Of a stretch of 64,000 nucleotides of DNA, positions 1 to 11,312 are shown one piece after another. The position numbers were made by a program, and so were the translations under genes. Under the pieces are notes generated by a model, which was not told where the DNA came from, made no database searches, and worked only from the letters and a program-made list of their open reading frames with translations. Position 1 is the first letter of the stretch; each line of letters starts with the position of its first letter. Source of the stretch: Sipunculus nudus (Eukaryota; Annelida; Sipuncula; Golfingiida; Sipunculidae); the NCBI GenBank assembly GCA_026874595.1, contig CM049306.1, forward strand, positions 82,858,142-82,922,141. The letters are read 5' to 3'.

Positions 1-1065
1 TCCTTTCAAGAAAATAAAAAATAAATTTCGTTCTGCTATGGTGTACTGTAAACAGTTCTGTTATATTTATGTTGTCTCCTGATCACTTTAAATGTTTATG
101 AAATTTTTTTTTAAATGTATAAAAAAGGTGCTAAAAATCGCCCTCCGCCACTGATTTATAAAAAAAAGTGCTGGATTCCAACATTTTTTTTAGCCTTAGA
201 TTTTAGCCTTCGTTAGATATCATTTTTTGTTTATGTTTGTGTATGTCTTGAAACATTACGTTAGGACAAAATAAAGAAAAACAAATCAGAGTAGATAGGA
301 AGGGAATCTGTGTATTTATTTTGATTTTAATGTTTTAATGTGAAGTGAGATGTGACATAAAAACAGGGATGTTATATGAGAAGACTATTTTAAAATTGGA
401 TTTTGTAGCTATCATCTGGATTTATTTTTCAGGTTTAAAGGTTTAATTTCACATTGGATTCCAGGTGATAATTCTAGTTTGAAGTGTTTATTTGTATTAA
501 AAATTCAGATTTTGTGCAACCCATCGCACAAATAAATTTTAGTTTAAGGTAGAGGTCATGCGTTATGATTGTTTAACCTGATAACTTAATTAATTTAAAA
601 GAATGAACTGTCTGATCGTGCAAAACGTGAAGCCCCTAGGTAATGATTGTTAACAATGATACCTCCATTTATGTGATAAATTGATTATATGTATTCGCAT
701 ATTTACCTTTGAGATCAACTAATCATTGTCGTTTTAGTGGTGAGTAACAGGTAGAAAAGATGAACCCCTTTCGTATCATGTTCATTCCGGTTCGTGTGTG
801 TGCATGTGTTTGTGTGTTTTTTCACAACACAATTCACGCAATCATGAACGGAATCTCATGAACCTTTCAGGGATTTTCGGGAATGGGCAAATGACGAATC
901 GGTTGGATTTTGGTGTGGACCCATGCTGCAGCACATGATCCGGATCCTCTTAATAAAGGTTCATAAAAAAATATTCACAAATGTAAAGGAAGTAACTTAT
1001 ACACGAATGAACCTGGGATAATATTGGCGGAATAAGTGAATTAAGTAGAATGCAGATTTCTCTAT
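1..1065. other. unannotated AT-rich sequence
   Basis: No gene, tRNA or element end could be recognised here. The stretch is AT-rich with short A and T runs and many stops in all frames. Confidence 0.5.
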
Positions 1066-1829
1066 TTTTACGGAACCCAATATCTACGGATCACGTATGA
1101 GTGATAAACATTAATTTTGTAATAGAGAAAAAAATCAGATTCTGTAACCCTAGGCAGCTTGAAATGTCTAGCGGAATGAATAAAGAAGTCAGTGTTTTTT
1201 TGTTAATAAATAACTATAATTTATACTTAAAACAACCCTAACATTACAATACACTATATCCATACAATTACACAGTACAGCAACAGTATAACAGCAAATC
1301 AATATAATCACCGGTAAATAAACAAAGTGCACAGTACCTGGATACCACCACTGTCACGGCGATAAGTCCATTAAAATGTATAAGCCGGACAAACAGTTCT
1401 CTCGGAGAATAACAGTCCAATGTTAAGCTCTTGTAACAATCCCGAAAGTAAACTGAAGACCAAATAAGATTCGTCATAAATCCAGAAGAAAATCTGAAGA
1501 AAATCTATAATTGCCGCACTTATCGGAATAGGTCCCACAAACTGACATACACGTTTCTGTGTCCTCTGGAATATTCTCTCTCCTCTCTCTCGGCTCTAAA
1601 ATACAGCCCCTTTTTATAACCTTTCCTCCGAAAACTCTAGAAAATTCCCTTTCACGAACAATCCATAATACACAGTACACACGCTCAAAGAACATACTAG
1701 AACGGCAACGCCGTGTCAGGATTCACACGTTTGCTATCCCGGCCAGGCCAGGCGATGCTGCCATGGCATCGAGCTACACGAACCACACGTGGAACATCCG
1801 TGTGCACAATAAAACAATCATCTGTAACA
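1066..1829 (-). mobile_element. solo LTR, copy 1 of a two-copy family
   Basis: This segment aligns along its whole length, in the same orientation, with 55666-56584. Read on the minus strand the family begins TGTTACAGATG and ends GGTTCCGTAACA, so it has the TG...CA ends and short terminal inverted repeat (TGTTAC/GTAACA) typical of retroviral-type LTRs. In this copy the terminal CA (minus strand) is mutated. A minus-strand TATA box lies at 1611-1618. The sequence where copy 2 has AATAAA reads TATAAA here. The copy is about 155 bp shorter than copy 2 because of internal deletions. No internal retroelement coding region adjoins it and no clear target duplication is visible (flanks TCTAT and AGATG), so it is an old solo LTR. 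Open frames inside it are not genes. Confidence 0.6.
1611..1618 (-). promoter_or_regulatory. TATA box of the LTR
   Basis: On the minus strand this reads TATAAAAA followed by GGGGCTG. The matching place in copy 2 (about 56253-56262) reads TATAATTAAGGGGCTG. Conservation of a TATA-like core upstream of a possible polyadenylation signal fits the U3-R-U5 order of an LTR and sets its orientation to minus. Confidence 0.4.
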
Positions 1830-3304
1830 AGATGTACACACACACGTTAACACACGTTTTAAACATGGTGCTTGCAAGGTAATCTCAACATCGCTAACAG
1901 TATAATAAATTCAGCATTAGATACAAATGTTGGCGGGGACAAAATTAATTATGGCTAACACACTCTTATTCAGACGATTCCTGAGTAGACAGCCATCTCA
2001 ATAATTTAACACTCATAACAGATTCGCCTGTCGTTGAAATGTTTTATTTAAAAAACACGGCCACGTAAAGCACCCGCAATATACATCATTAATATTTATC
2101 TCATTCCTGCATGGGTACATCCGAGCGTATTATACAACCATTACTGATTAATTTTAACACACACGTATACAACTGTCAAGTGTCCATATTTAATTTCTAT
2201 TACTTAACGTATCCATGTCCTTGATCGGTAAGGTTTCATCTGTTGGGTGCCGTGTAGCAGAATTTATCAAATGAATAGTCACATCGAATGCGTCGAGTTG
2301 ATCTTAAGACGACAGGTTTTAAATGGCACTTACGGGTACTCTAAACTTCTCTGATTTATCATGTCTTGTTTAAAAACAAGACATAATCCGTCTTCTGGCG
2401 AAGAGCGGCAGTCAAAAACATTCATTCGTGTTTCTGATTAAGACAACTTATCAAGTAACCGATGAAATAACATGCATGCTGGCCGGATTCAGCCCTCTGG
2501 AATATATTACAGGCAAGCGAACCATGAATTCTCATTAAATATCTACCTCTTTCGCCCAGTGGCATCTGACCTATAGAGCATGTCCTTTCATTAAAAATTG
2601 CCCCGCTACCTAAAATATATATAATGACCATGAATATTGATTTTTCGATAAGACCTAAAATAGAAAAAAACATGACTCTAAATTATTGACCAGATTAAAT
2701 ATTACCACATTTTAAAAAAACCGATTAGAATGGGCATTGGGGCCCAACATAATGCAAGTCTTGGTTTAAAACCTTGATCCTTGTGTTGAATCAACTTTAA
2801 TTGCATTCGTATAGGCATTACCATTGTAAAATTCTGAATACCTATTGTCTCAAGAGGTTCCATATCCCAAAGTGGAAATCAGAAATGGTATAAACCATCT
2901 GAAGTAATTTCCAAACATGATTTGAATGTTATTTTGTCAATCACATGCTTGAAATCCATGTTGTCACAGTAAAATTTGTGATTTTGATGACAATTTTTTT
3001 GTGATAATTGATAACTCTATTTAGATAATGGTTGACTCTCCCGCCATATTTATAAATTAAGTTATATTTTAACCAAATGAGAATGAAAACAACCAGGATT
3101 TAAAATAACATGAATATTTTATTAATTATCTTTATCATTTAATATGCATATTTTATCATACAATTATTTGATATATACAAAGTTAAACCTTTACACAGAC
3201 GAATGATTCTGCACTAAGAAACACAATAACTTCAATAATATTTTCAACGCCGAACAGGTATTAGCGGCGCAAACGAAACACCAATAACAAGACAGGAGCG
3301 GTTT
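1830..3304. other. unannotated sequence
   Basis: Ordinary AT-rich sequence. Nothing recognisable was found on either strand; open frames are short and interrupted. Confidence 0.45.
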
Positions 3305-3649
3305 TCAATGCGAGGCTGGCAGGAGCGAATGGGAAGTCTTAGTGATGCAGGGTTGGAGGACAGAGAGATGACAACACACTAATTCCTGCTCCCTCGTCAC
3401 TTGTTGAGGCTGAAGAGCAGGACCACATAGATTAGTGCTCATCCTGACTGGCTGACTATATCCCAGCACTTTCGCTCTCCGTGTGATCCGGAATATCGAT
3501 TGGTATTCACTAAAGTAGTCGTTGATATCAGATTGGATCGAAAACGTGTTGACATAGTTGTGAACGATCTGTCGAATTGTCTGGGTCCCAAGGGAGAGCG
3601 CTAGGATAGACGGATATCCAGGTAGGTCGATTTCTTCTTCACATTTCAC
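3305..3649 (-). CDS. open segment, possible exon of unknown function
   Basis: A minus-strand frame is open here and stays open upstream to about position 3700 before a stop, roughly 130 codons in all. It has no ATG at its start; the first usable codon is GTG. The segment is clearly GC-richer than its surroundings and its translation has a balanced composition, with stretches such as TIRQIVHNYVNTF and YFSEYQSIFRITRRAK. I do not recognise a family, signal peptide or domain. It could be an internal exon, a decayed gene or chance. Splice sites are not convincing. Confidence 0.2.
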   Translation of the reverse strand: MKCEEEIDLPGYPSILALSLGTQTIRQIVHNYVNTFSIQSDINDYFSEYQSIFRITRRAKVLGYSQPVRMSTNLCGPALQPQQVTREQELVCCHLSVLQPCITKTSHSLLPASH

Positions 3650-3976
3650 AGAGATTACCTCTTTATCTCTTTGGGATAATTGCTTATCAGTTATTCCAGA
3701 TCTCTCATTATTTCATGCAAGTTTCATATCCCATAAGGGCTTTCATGGGAATTATTGAATCAAATGTATTCAAGTCGCGTGTTTGGAAATTATCAGAACT
3801 AAGAAAAGACTTCTGAAATATCCAAATGATAAAATATTAAATGTACGCCGTGGCTTTGAAAGATTGTCCGCATTAATTCTCGAGTGCCGCACCAATAGAC
3901 TTTATAAATTGTCTTAACACATGTAAAATTCGTTAGGGGTGACAGCGGACATAATAAATTGACATTTTCATAATTC

Positions 3977-4610
3977 TTACAGAAATGAGAATGAAAGGGT
4001 TACACATCGTAGTTTTGTAAAAAAAAAATACCTCTAAGTTATAACACCACTAAAGTATATTGTTCGTAAAGTATATAATCATTTTGTCTAAATGATGTGT
4101 AACACTATTGGAATACATACGTAAGATATTATGAACATTATAAGTACATTAATACAAACCGCTCTGAAATTCAATATCCGTAAATCTACCATAAATATTC
4201 CTTAAACACATATTACAATATGATTGATTTCATTAAATGAGCGATGTATTTAAAAGGTTTACAAAAAATAATCATCGTTCAATATTGCTTAACATACATG
4301 TAAAAATGCTCACAGAAAGTTAAAATAAGAAAGAAAGGTTTACACAAAGCAGTTTAGTTATAAAAAAAACCTCTCAGTTAAAACATTACTAAAGTTTATT
4401 TTTGGTATGGTACTTTTATTGTTTCTGATAGCCCAGATTTGTAACACTACTAGTACCGAATGAGAAATATCATGCGCATTACTAGGTCATATATACATAC
4501 AAATCACTCTGAAATCGTCCTTCAACATATTACGAAAAGATATATTTAATGAAATGAGGGATGCTGTTTAACTGTTTTCAATCAATAATCCCAGCCATTG
4601 GTTGATACTG
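3977..4610. repeat. diverged tandem duplication, period about 335 bp
   Basis: Two adjacent units share ordered landmarks. Unit 1 (about 3977-4300) contains TTACACATCGTAGTTTTGTA, a run of A, ACCTCTAAGTTATAACACCA and CCGCTCTGAAATTC. Unit 2 (about 4310-4610) contains TTTACACAAAGCAGTTTAGT, a run of A, ACCTCTCAGTTAAAACATTA and TCACTCTGAAATCG. Identity is patchy, so the duplication is old. No coding capacity is seen. Confidence 0.6.
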
Positions 4611-7168
4611 CCAAAAAATACCTTTAAATAACGCTCATATCTATGATCATATCATTCATTCCGATATTACATAATCAATCACTTCTTTAAATACATGGTT
4701 ATAAATGAAATTTATTCAAGGATATCCGTTACTCCTGTCAATATCTCAGTGACTATCAGTTACACTCTGGTACATCCAGAACAGTTAGACCTCTACTGGA
4801 TTTAGACATGTGTGATGTTGTGCTTCAAACTAAATTTTCCGCCTCTGGTAGGTCCCGAGCTACTCAGTTACTGGTAATTTGCCGACCTAAATCTACTTTT
4901 CTTAATACAACCCTTTGCCATTCCCCTGCAGAGCCTGAATAGAAACTGCAAGGTCGCAGGACTTTAGATCATTAAGGCTAGGAGACGCGAAGGCGTTTGT
5001 AGATCGACATTTTATCGTCATCCCTCCCGCAGATTTCATCACAAAGATTGATTTCGTACCTTATCCCACTGTTGCACTTTGGAAACAGCGGTAAGTTGAT
5101 GAAAAACATAGCTTTATAAACATAGCTCACAAGTTTGACTATTAACAACATTAGGACTTTTTCTTGTTGGTGTCTCGAACCGGGAAGATTGATTCATGTT
5201 CATGTCTCCCACTGGTTGGCGCTTCTGGCAATGGCGCAGATTATAAAAACTCTTAATATCAGCGCTTCCTTCAGGGAGAAATTATAAAATACCTATTTTA
5301 ATTGACGGTGGGACCACTCGGCTTTTGCAGGGGAACAGGAAATGGAATTGTCGAAAACCATCCAAGAATATCGTAAGGGAGATTTTCCAATATGTTCACT
5401 GAAACACTAAAGGGTGATGGCAGCGCAATCTATCAGAAATAGAATCTTTATTAATTAATGCCTTGTCGAGGGTGTGGGCTCTCTGAAACATAACATTAAT
5501 TATAGACACTTGTACGGTTCTTTGTGGCATTTTGTGAAGATTGCATTGATTTAACATCGATTCCCTTCAGAGCCATCGATACTCAAGCTACATCGACTTC
5601 AAGATTTCGTAAATATTAAAGAATTTATTATTTGATCATAATGGGGAATTTTTTTGTGTGTGGTAAAAATAAAGGTGTTTAGAATTTTTAAAGGCATCCG
5701 TTCCTAAGAAATATCTTAAAACCATTTTTAAAAATAGCATTTTTCAAATAAGGCGACTGATATAATTTTAGGAAAAATAATAATTATACATCTTGTAATA
5801 TCAACTTTTGAACATCAGAAGGATAATGTGAATTATTTTTTTTGAAATTGCTCAAGTTTACAACGACATGGATTAAGACAAGATTACCTTTACGGCACCG
5901 CATCCAAAATGCAATCTGCCGTGCGTTCTAGTCAAATTATCTGGAGACAGATATGGTTCTGTTTTCGAGACGTTTGACGGTAATGAAACGCTTTATAAAT
6001 ATTTATCACTGTAATCCATTATTCATTAAAATGAAACTGGACCAATTCCGCAGAGATCGAGACATGCGAAATAAACAGACTTTGTCAGATACTTCACTCA
6101 TAGTTTCATGTTTTCACTGCGATTGACTCGCTCCACCAAAGGCCAGAGTTGTTGTATGAGACAATCTGGCCGTAACCCGGTATTTGCTCTCCCGTTTGAC
6201 TTTGAGGAATCCGAGGTTGCGGTCTCTGTGAGAAACCCAATCGCACAGGTCAATGTCATTGTTGTGTTATTCGAGTGGGAACATATATTAGCATTCCTTG
6301 TAAAGAACTGAAGAATTTGGAAACCTTTCAAGAATAAATAATGCAAGTCCATTCTACTTTTGTTCCTCTAATGTGTATTATAGTAACCGCAAAACCTCTC
6401 TTAATAAGTACGTCATCATACGTAAGTCGATCGGTGTCCTATGGTGAATTCTGTTGGAACTTTGTAAACAAGGAGACTGAAGTATCACTAGTAATTTCGC
6501 TTCTGTGTATTGGATAGACTACTAGCTGTTAAAGCACTACATAAGGGGTCCTTACTTTCAAAACAAATGTGTGTACCCTTCAATAAAAATGACAGATGAC
6601 CATTACTAACGCCTTATTCGTCGTTATATATATTGGAAAATGGAACCTTCCATTTCATGTTTCTTCGCAGCACCTGAACGTTATTTTTTCTAAATGTAAC
6701 GCGTGGGCTGAGTCCATGTACATGCATCATGTGGAAATGAAACCCGAAAATTCGTCTAAACGAGGTAACATATAAAGAGCAAAAAGTGGGACTGTGGACA
6801 AGGGATCTACTGTTCATTTTGATTTTGATAATTACTTGTCCAACAGACTGTTTTTACTGCCAAAGAACTGCGACCAATCCTAGTTAATTAATCTTGGCCC
6901 ATTTGATTGGATATAACCTCATTACCTAATCACACTATAAATGAACCAATTACTGTGCTGTTTGAATATAATTAAACAAACACAGCATAATTAAGCTGTT
7001 TTAACCGAGGACTGTAAATGTGAAGTAATCGCTATTATTTTATTATTTGGGGTTCTTTAACTATTTCCATTACAGATTTAAAGTTATTTTCTAATAAGTT
7101 TACTACTAATTTTACTTTGAAAACCTGTAATTTTCTCTTACTATTACACATAACTATTATACTATCGC

Positions 7169-7171
<3 letters not shown>
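4611..7171. other. unannotated sequence
   Basis: Nothing firmly recognisable. An ATG-started frame of 67 codons at 6108-6311 (plus) overlaps an equally open minus-strand frame; neither resembles a family I know, so neither is called. Confidence 0.4.

Positions 7172-7248
<77 letters not shown>
7172..7248. repeat. (AT)n microsatellite
   Basis: About 75 bp of alternating AT with one ACTTAT interruption. It lies 70 bp upstream of the hAT-type element. Confidence 0.95.
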
Positions 7249-7251
<3 letters not shown>

Positions 7252-7330
7252 GAAGAGCTATTAAATATTGACTTGTTACCGGCATATGCCCAAATAAGAA
7301 AACATTTGATATACTTCTGAACAGTCATGG

Positions 7331-7450
7331 GGTATTCGTATTCAGTATTCGTATTCATTGTATTCGAATACAGGTATTTTAAGTATTCGTATTCGTATTC
7401 GAATACATTTGTTAAAAGTACAAAGGTATTTGTATTCGTATTAAAATATA
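7331..7450. repeat. left GTATTC hexamer array of the hAT element
   Basis: Degenerate head-to-tail copies of GTATTC, with an inverted GAATAC half next to TATTC in places (TATTCGAATAC). Its position just inside the terminus suggests clustered transposase-binding sites; that role is inference from other hAT elements, whose subterminal regions carry short repeated motifs. Confidence 0.75.
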
Positions 7451-7659
7451 TTACAGAAGCATTCTCATTCATGCATACTTTTCATGAATACATGTAATAC
7501 ACATTAATGTTGTTTACCTTTTGTCCTTTATCCATTTTGAAAAATGAACCATTATTTCAGTAGTGAATTATTTTGACCCACTTAACACATGCACACTAAC
7601 AATCTTTTTTACATATTTTGACATTTTTTTTTACTTTATTCGTATTAAATTAATATTAA

Positions 7660-8365
7660 TGTGTTTATTTTGTCATGTGCATGTACGTCTTTATCAGTCA
7701 GACCCTTTTTACTTCTGCATTTATCCTAAACCAATGTTCTTTATACATACTAGACAACAGGTATCTACATTGGGCAAGCAACGCTGTCCATATCCTTTGC
7801 TCTGTACCCTTTATATCTGATAATGCCACAATGAACTTCCTGTGTAGAGGCTGGAGGTAGCTAGGCCAGCATGCTACTAGCCCAAGACCGCTCAAGTTAA
7901 AGGGTTGAAAGCTTAATAATTACCCCTGAGTGGCTTAGGTAACAGCCCTGCCAGGGATAACAGCTCAGTACCTTACTTGACCAACCCTGATGTCCATTTC
8001 CAGTATCTTGGTAAACCTGTAATTCACAAAACTGTGAATTGTGTACCTATAGTTACAGCTACATGTAACTGGCCAGAACCCTGTTCAGTGTACATACTAG
8101 CCAACTTTAGACATGGGGCATGTAGACAACCCCCTGTATTTATCCTTTGTTGGTTGTTGTATACTTAGCTGATAATATAATGCTGCATTGAACTTCCTGT
8201 TTAAGAGGCTGGAGGCAGACCAACTTGTTAGCTAGCTACAAAGGCAGCAAGGATGAATGCTTTGTAATTACCCCTGCCTAAGATGGCTAACTGCCCTGAC
8301 AGGGGTGACAGCTTTGTACACGCAATTGACCCACGCCTGGTGTCCATTTCAAGTACCATTATCAA
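7660..8365. repeat. 350-bp tandem duplication inside the hAT element
   Basis: Two units of about 350 bp share ordered blocks: CATACTAG, TTTATCCT, GAACTTCCTGT, AGAGGCTGGAGG, TAATTACCCCTG, GCCCTGCCAGGG or GCCCTGACAGGG, and TGTCCATTTC. Unit 1 runs from about 7660 and unit 2 from about 8010. The duplicated block is the internal body of the transposon. Confidence 0.7.
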
Positions 8366-8510
8366 ATTTGTACCAGGTACAGGTAGTTTAGTTCCAGGTA
8401 CAAGTACAATATACTTCCTACTTATGACGGCCAGGTACAGGTACTAGTAGAGGTAATCTGAAAATATGTACCTATGCAAGGCACAGGTACAAGTACCTGG
8501 CCCCAACCCT
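8366..8510. repeat. AGGTAC hexamer cluster
   Basis: About ten degenerate copies of AGGTAC/AAGTAC, for example CCAGGTACAGGTACTAG and GGCACAGGTACAAGTAC. It sits between the 350-bp duplication and the right GTATTC array and is a second hexamer array of different sequence in the same element. Confidence 0.7.
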
Positions 8511-8729
8511 GAAAGAAACATTCATTTATATATTTTGTGTAACAAACTACCATAATATATGAAACTCTGTCATTATGCGGTTTGGAAATTAATGCACACA
8601 CAGCGGGTTACATGAATATTTTGAATTTTGGACTAATTACATTTTGCAAACGTGAATATATGATGATTGCAGTTAATTGTATTAAACATAAAATGATACT
8701 TGATTGTTTCTTTTTGTTTTAGTAAATTG

Positions 8730-8865
8730 TATTCATATTGATATTCATGAATACATTTGTATTTGTATTCGTATTCGTAATTGAATACATTTCTGTTTTG
8801 GAGTATTTGTATTCGTATTCGTGTACCTCTGCTGTATTCGTATTCGTATTCGAATACATTTTTCC
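8730..8865. repeat. right GTATTC hexamer array of the hAT element
   Basis: Degenerate GTATTC copies mirroring the array near the left end. It ends about 20 bp before the right terminus. Confidence 0.75.
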
Positions 8866-8892
8866 TGTATCCGACCCGTGTCTGCTTCTGAA

Positions 8893-9781
8893 GTTTATTA
8901 GTTGCCTCTTTTATATATGATATATAAGGACTATGCGGAAACATAGTATATATTGATGCATACTTTATTTCCTATTAAATAAAAATAATCTAGGGTGCAT
9001 CATTTGAACGTTTATTGGAATTTCATTCTAACTTTCTGGAAGACGTTAATGTCACCATATTACTCTTTCAGTTACCAACTTGTATAAACAAGTCCGTCCC
9101 TTTGCTCACAAGCAGGTGATTGCAACCTACCAGTTTAACGTTTCCTTTATACCTAAATAACAATATATGAAGCAACTTATTTCAATACTTCATTAAGTTT
9201 TTTTATGTTTTACATTGAATGTGTGTTCATCAAAATCCGTGGATGATATTTCGAAATATCAGCACCCTTTTTGCCGAAGTACGATATAAAATTCCAGAAA
9301 TGTGAGAGCACGCTTGAGCCAACAAGTTATTCATTAAATTCCTAAACAATACAGCCGTCGCGTGTTTGATCACAACTTGATATGAAATCTGTTTATTCAG
9401 AGTTCGACATTTTAAGCTTTACCAGAGGCAAATTTGACCCTTTATCATTATGTTTTCATAATTAATAAATCAGAGTTGAAAATATATTGCATTCATTTGT
9501 GCAAATGAATGAAATTACGTTACAGTTTTTTTGTGGGCGGTAATCGGTTTAAGTCAGATATTCAAATATTTTTTTTTTGTACAATAAATGTGATTCCTGG
9601 CTTACCCAAAGTTAATGAACTATAGATAATTCCTGTTCAAAAAGTTCTTGTAATGCCTCTGTGACGGATGTATGAACCTTTTTATCTAGTATACATTTGA
9701 CAGACAGAAAATAAATTTAATCTAAAGTGGCTGGGTGCATGGGTGCCGAACATGAAAGGTGATTAGGCCAAAAAAAAAATT
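8893..9781. other. unannotated sequence
   Basis: AT-rich sequence without recognisable genes, repeats or element ends. Confidence 0.45.
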
Positions 9782-10088
9782 AAAGGTATGGTTCTCAGGC
9801 ACCGCCCGCATCAATTTAAACCCCCGCATCAAAAATTTTTATTTTGATTTTCAATAAAAACTTTCCAAATTTGAGCTGCTGCCGCTCCGACATTTCATTC
9901 AAGAAGATAAAATCATTCAATTTCCTTTGTTTTGTAGAGCCTTTTCTTGTTAAGCAAAATAAAACTGTTATTTTCATGCTTTCCCCTTATCATTTGACAT
10001 TTGTATCAAAACATACCAAGAAATTCAAAATAAAAAAGCGCCCGCCCGGTTTGTTCTGAAATAAAAGTTCCTGAGAACCATACCTTTT
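9782..10088 (+). mobile_element. MITE, GGTTCTCAGGCAC family, copy 1
   Basis: A 0.3-kb element with terminal inverted repeats: left AAAGGTATGGTTCTCAGGCA, right (reverse complement) AAAGGTATGGTTCTCAGGAA. Next to the left TIR the motif CCGCCCGCATCAATTTAAAC continues, and the right side carries GCGCCCGCCCGG. A second copy lies in inverted orientation at 58497-58774 with matching internal landmarks (TTATTTTCATGCTTT and TTTTGATTTT). The flanks are A/T runs, so the target duplication cannot be read with confidence and the superfamily is open. The 71-codon frame at 9844-10059 lies wholly inside and is not a gene. Confidence 0.75.
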
Positions 10089-10999
10089 TTTATTTCGGCT
10101 TTAGTTTCAAAACGCCTTTGCAAATGGCTGGTTTGTCTTACTTACCACCAGATGTCCATGTTGAATGTGTTTGAATTATTTTGGCGGGATCTCCACATGC
10201 TATAAGTAAAGAAAGCTGTCATCCTGTGCATTGTGGGATCGGTTTATTTATATAAAAGATCCACTGATCATTTTTAGTTAATAAAATTCAGATATCGGAA
10301 CAGACACTATGAAGCCTAAATATAAAAATAATTAAACATCGCTCGGAGTAATTAAATACAGTGGTCCCATTTGAAAACAGATGGATCGGCATTACCCTTA
10401 TTCTCCACCGTAAGGGAAACGAATGGCTCAGCCTGTAACCCTTAAATATTGCCACCGAGTAATCTGTTTCTACAAGGACCCCTGGGCATTGATGAAATAT
10501 TGTAATGGCGCTATAGCACACATGGTCCGCGTCTGTAAGCCGCGCCAGCGTAACACCTCTTTCATGGTAGTATATTACAGGCGACCAAGAAGCCAGGATT
10601 AAATGGACTCCATAATCTGAATGTATACTCGATCTCAGTTAAAAAAGACGACACTCTCGGTAATTTCATGGGATTGAAGAGTAAGAAACTACTTAATATT
10701 CCGAACCATACACACAGTCTTTTCGAAAGGTAAGAATTGTTCTGATCTCCTGGTCAATAGGGCCATGAAGACAAGAATTGTCCCGTATAACATGTCGCAT
10801 GGTACTGATTTTACACTTCGCCTTTGGATAAAATTAAACTTAATCCTTTCTGTGGGTGTTATCTAGAGAAGACACAGTGAGCGAAGCGTAGTGTGCAAAG
10901 CATTCCAACGACTAATTTGGGCTTAGCGGGTCACGTGATCAAGAAAAGTATGCTTATCACGTCTCGCTAAAACGTTGCACCTGTAACCTAGGTAATGAT
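10089..10999. other. unannotated sequence
   Basis: No recognisable gene or repeat. Confidence 0.45.
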
Positions 11000-11312
11000 C
11001 AAATAGCAGACCTGTTGGTTAAAAAATGTTGAAGAAAAAATGTAACCGCCTGTATTTCTAATGCCGATTAAATTAGGCACTACATACAACTGCAGAATTC
11101 CATTCCAGTTTTGGTCTTCACTTTGGAACATACACGCGGAGCCTGGTTGCGTTAGCGAAAAATGCATTCGTGTGTGAGGGAACCACGACTGTGGGGCACA
11201 GTCTCCCATGGGTAGGGACCGACCTTGAAAAACTCACTGCTCTTTGGCAAAAATTCGAACGGATGATCTCCGGGTTTTGAGTCCTGTGCACTACCACTCC
11301 ACCACGGAAGCA
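11000..11312 (-). mobile_element. possible tRNA-derived SINE
   Basis: On the minus strand the head reads GCTTCCG then the A-box-like TGGTGGAGTGG (11294-11304) and, 43 nt further, the B-box-like CGTTCGAATTT (11251-11261). This is tRNA spacing and resembles a tRNA-Gln-like skeleton. The acceptor and T stems do not pair, so it is not a working tRNA. Downstream is a GC-richer body with a hairpin GACTGTG-CCCC-CACAGTC. The 3' limit is a guess. Confidence 0.4.

Larger units (their letters stand above)
7322..8884. mobile_element. non-autonomous hAT-type DNA transposon (1563 bp)
   Basis: The element starts CAGTCATGGGG and ends CCCGTGTCTG; the right end reverse-complemented reads CAGACACGGG, matching the left in 8 of 10 bases. 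Both ends fit the hAT pattern CAG. It is flanked by a perfect 8-bp direct repeat, CTTCTGAA, at 7314-7321 and 8885-8892. An 8-bp target duplication with CAG-type ends is the hallmark of the hAT superfamily. Inside both ends lie degenerate arrays of the hexamer GTATTC (7331-7450 and 8730-8865). The middle holds a 350-bp tandem duplication and a cluster of AGGTAC motifs. No transposase frame exists, so it must have been moved in trans. Short open frames such as 7563-7820 are not genes. Confidence 0.85.

Noticed and set aside
1066..1829. Small protein gene at 1559-1882 (plus)
   Set aside because: Lies mostly within the solo LTR and is not conserved as a frame in the second copy.
6108..6311. 67-codon ATG-started ORF
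   Set aside because: Overlaps an equally open minus-strand frame, and neither resembles a known protein.
7170..7472. YIYIYI-type peptides here and at 15682, 15825, 19460, 37245, 42737, 51172 and 55513
   Set aside because: Translations of (AT)n microsatellites with chance extensions.
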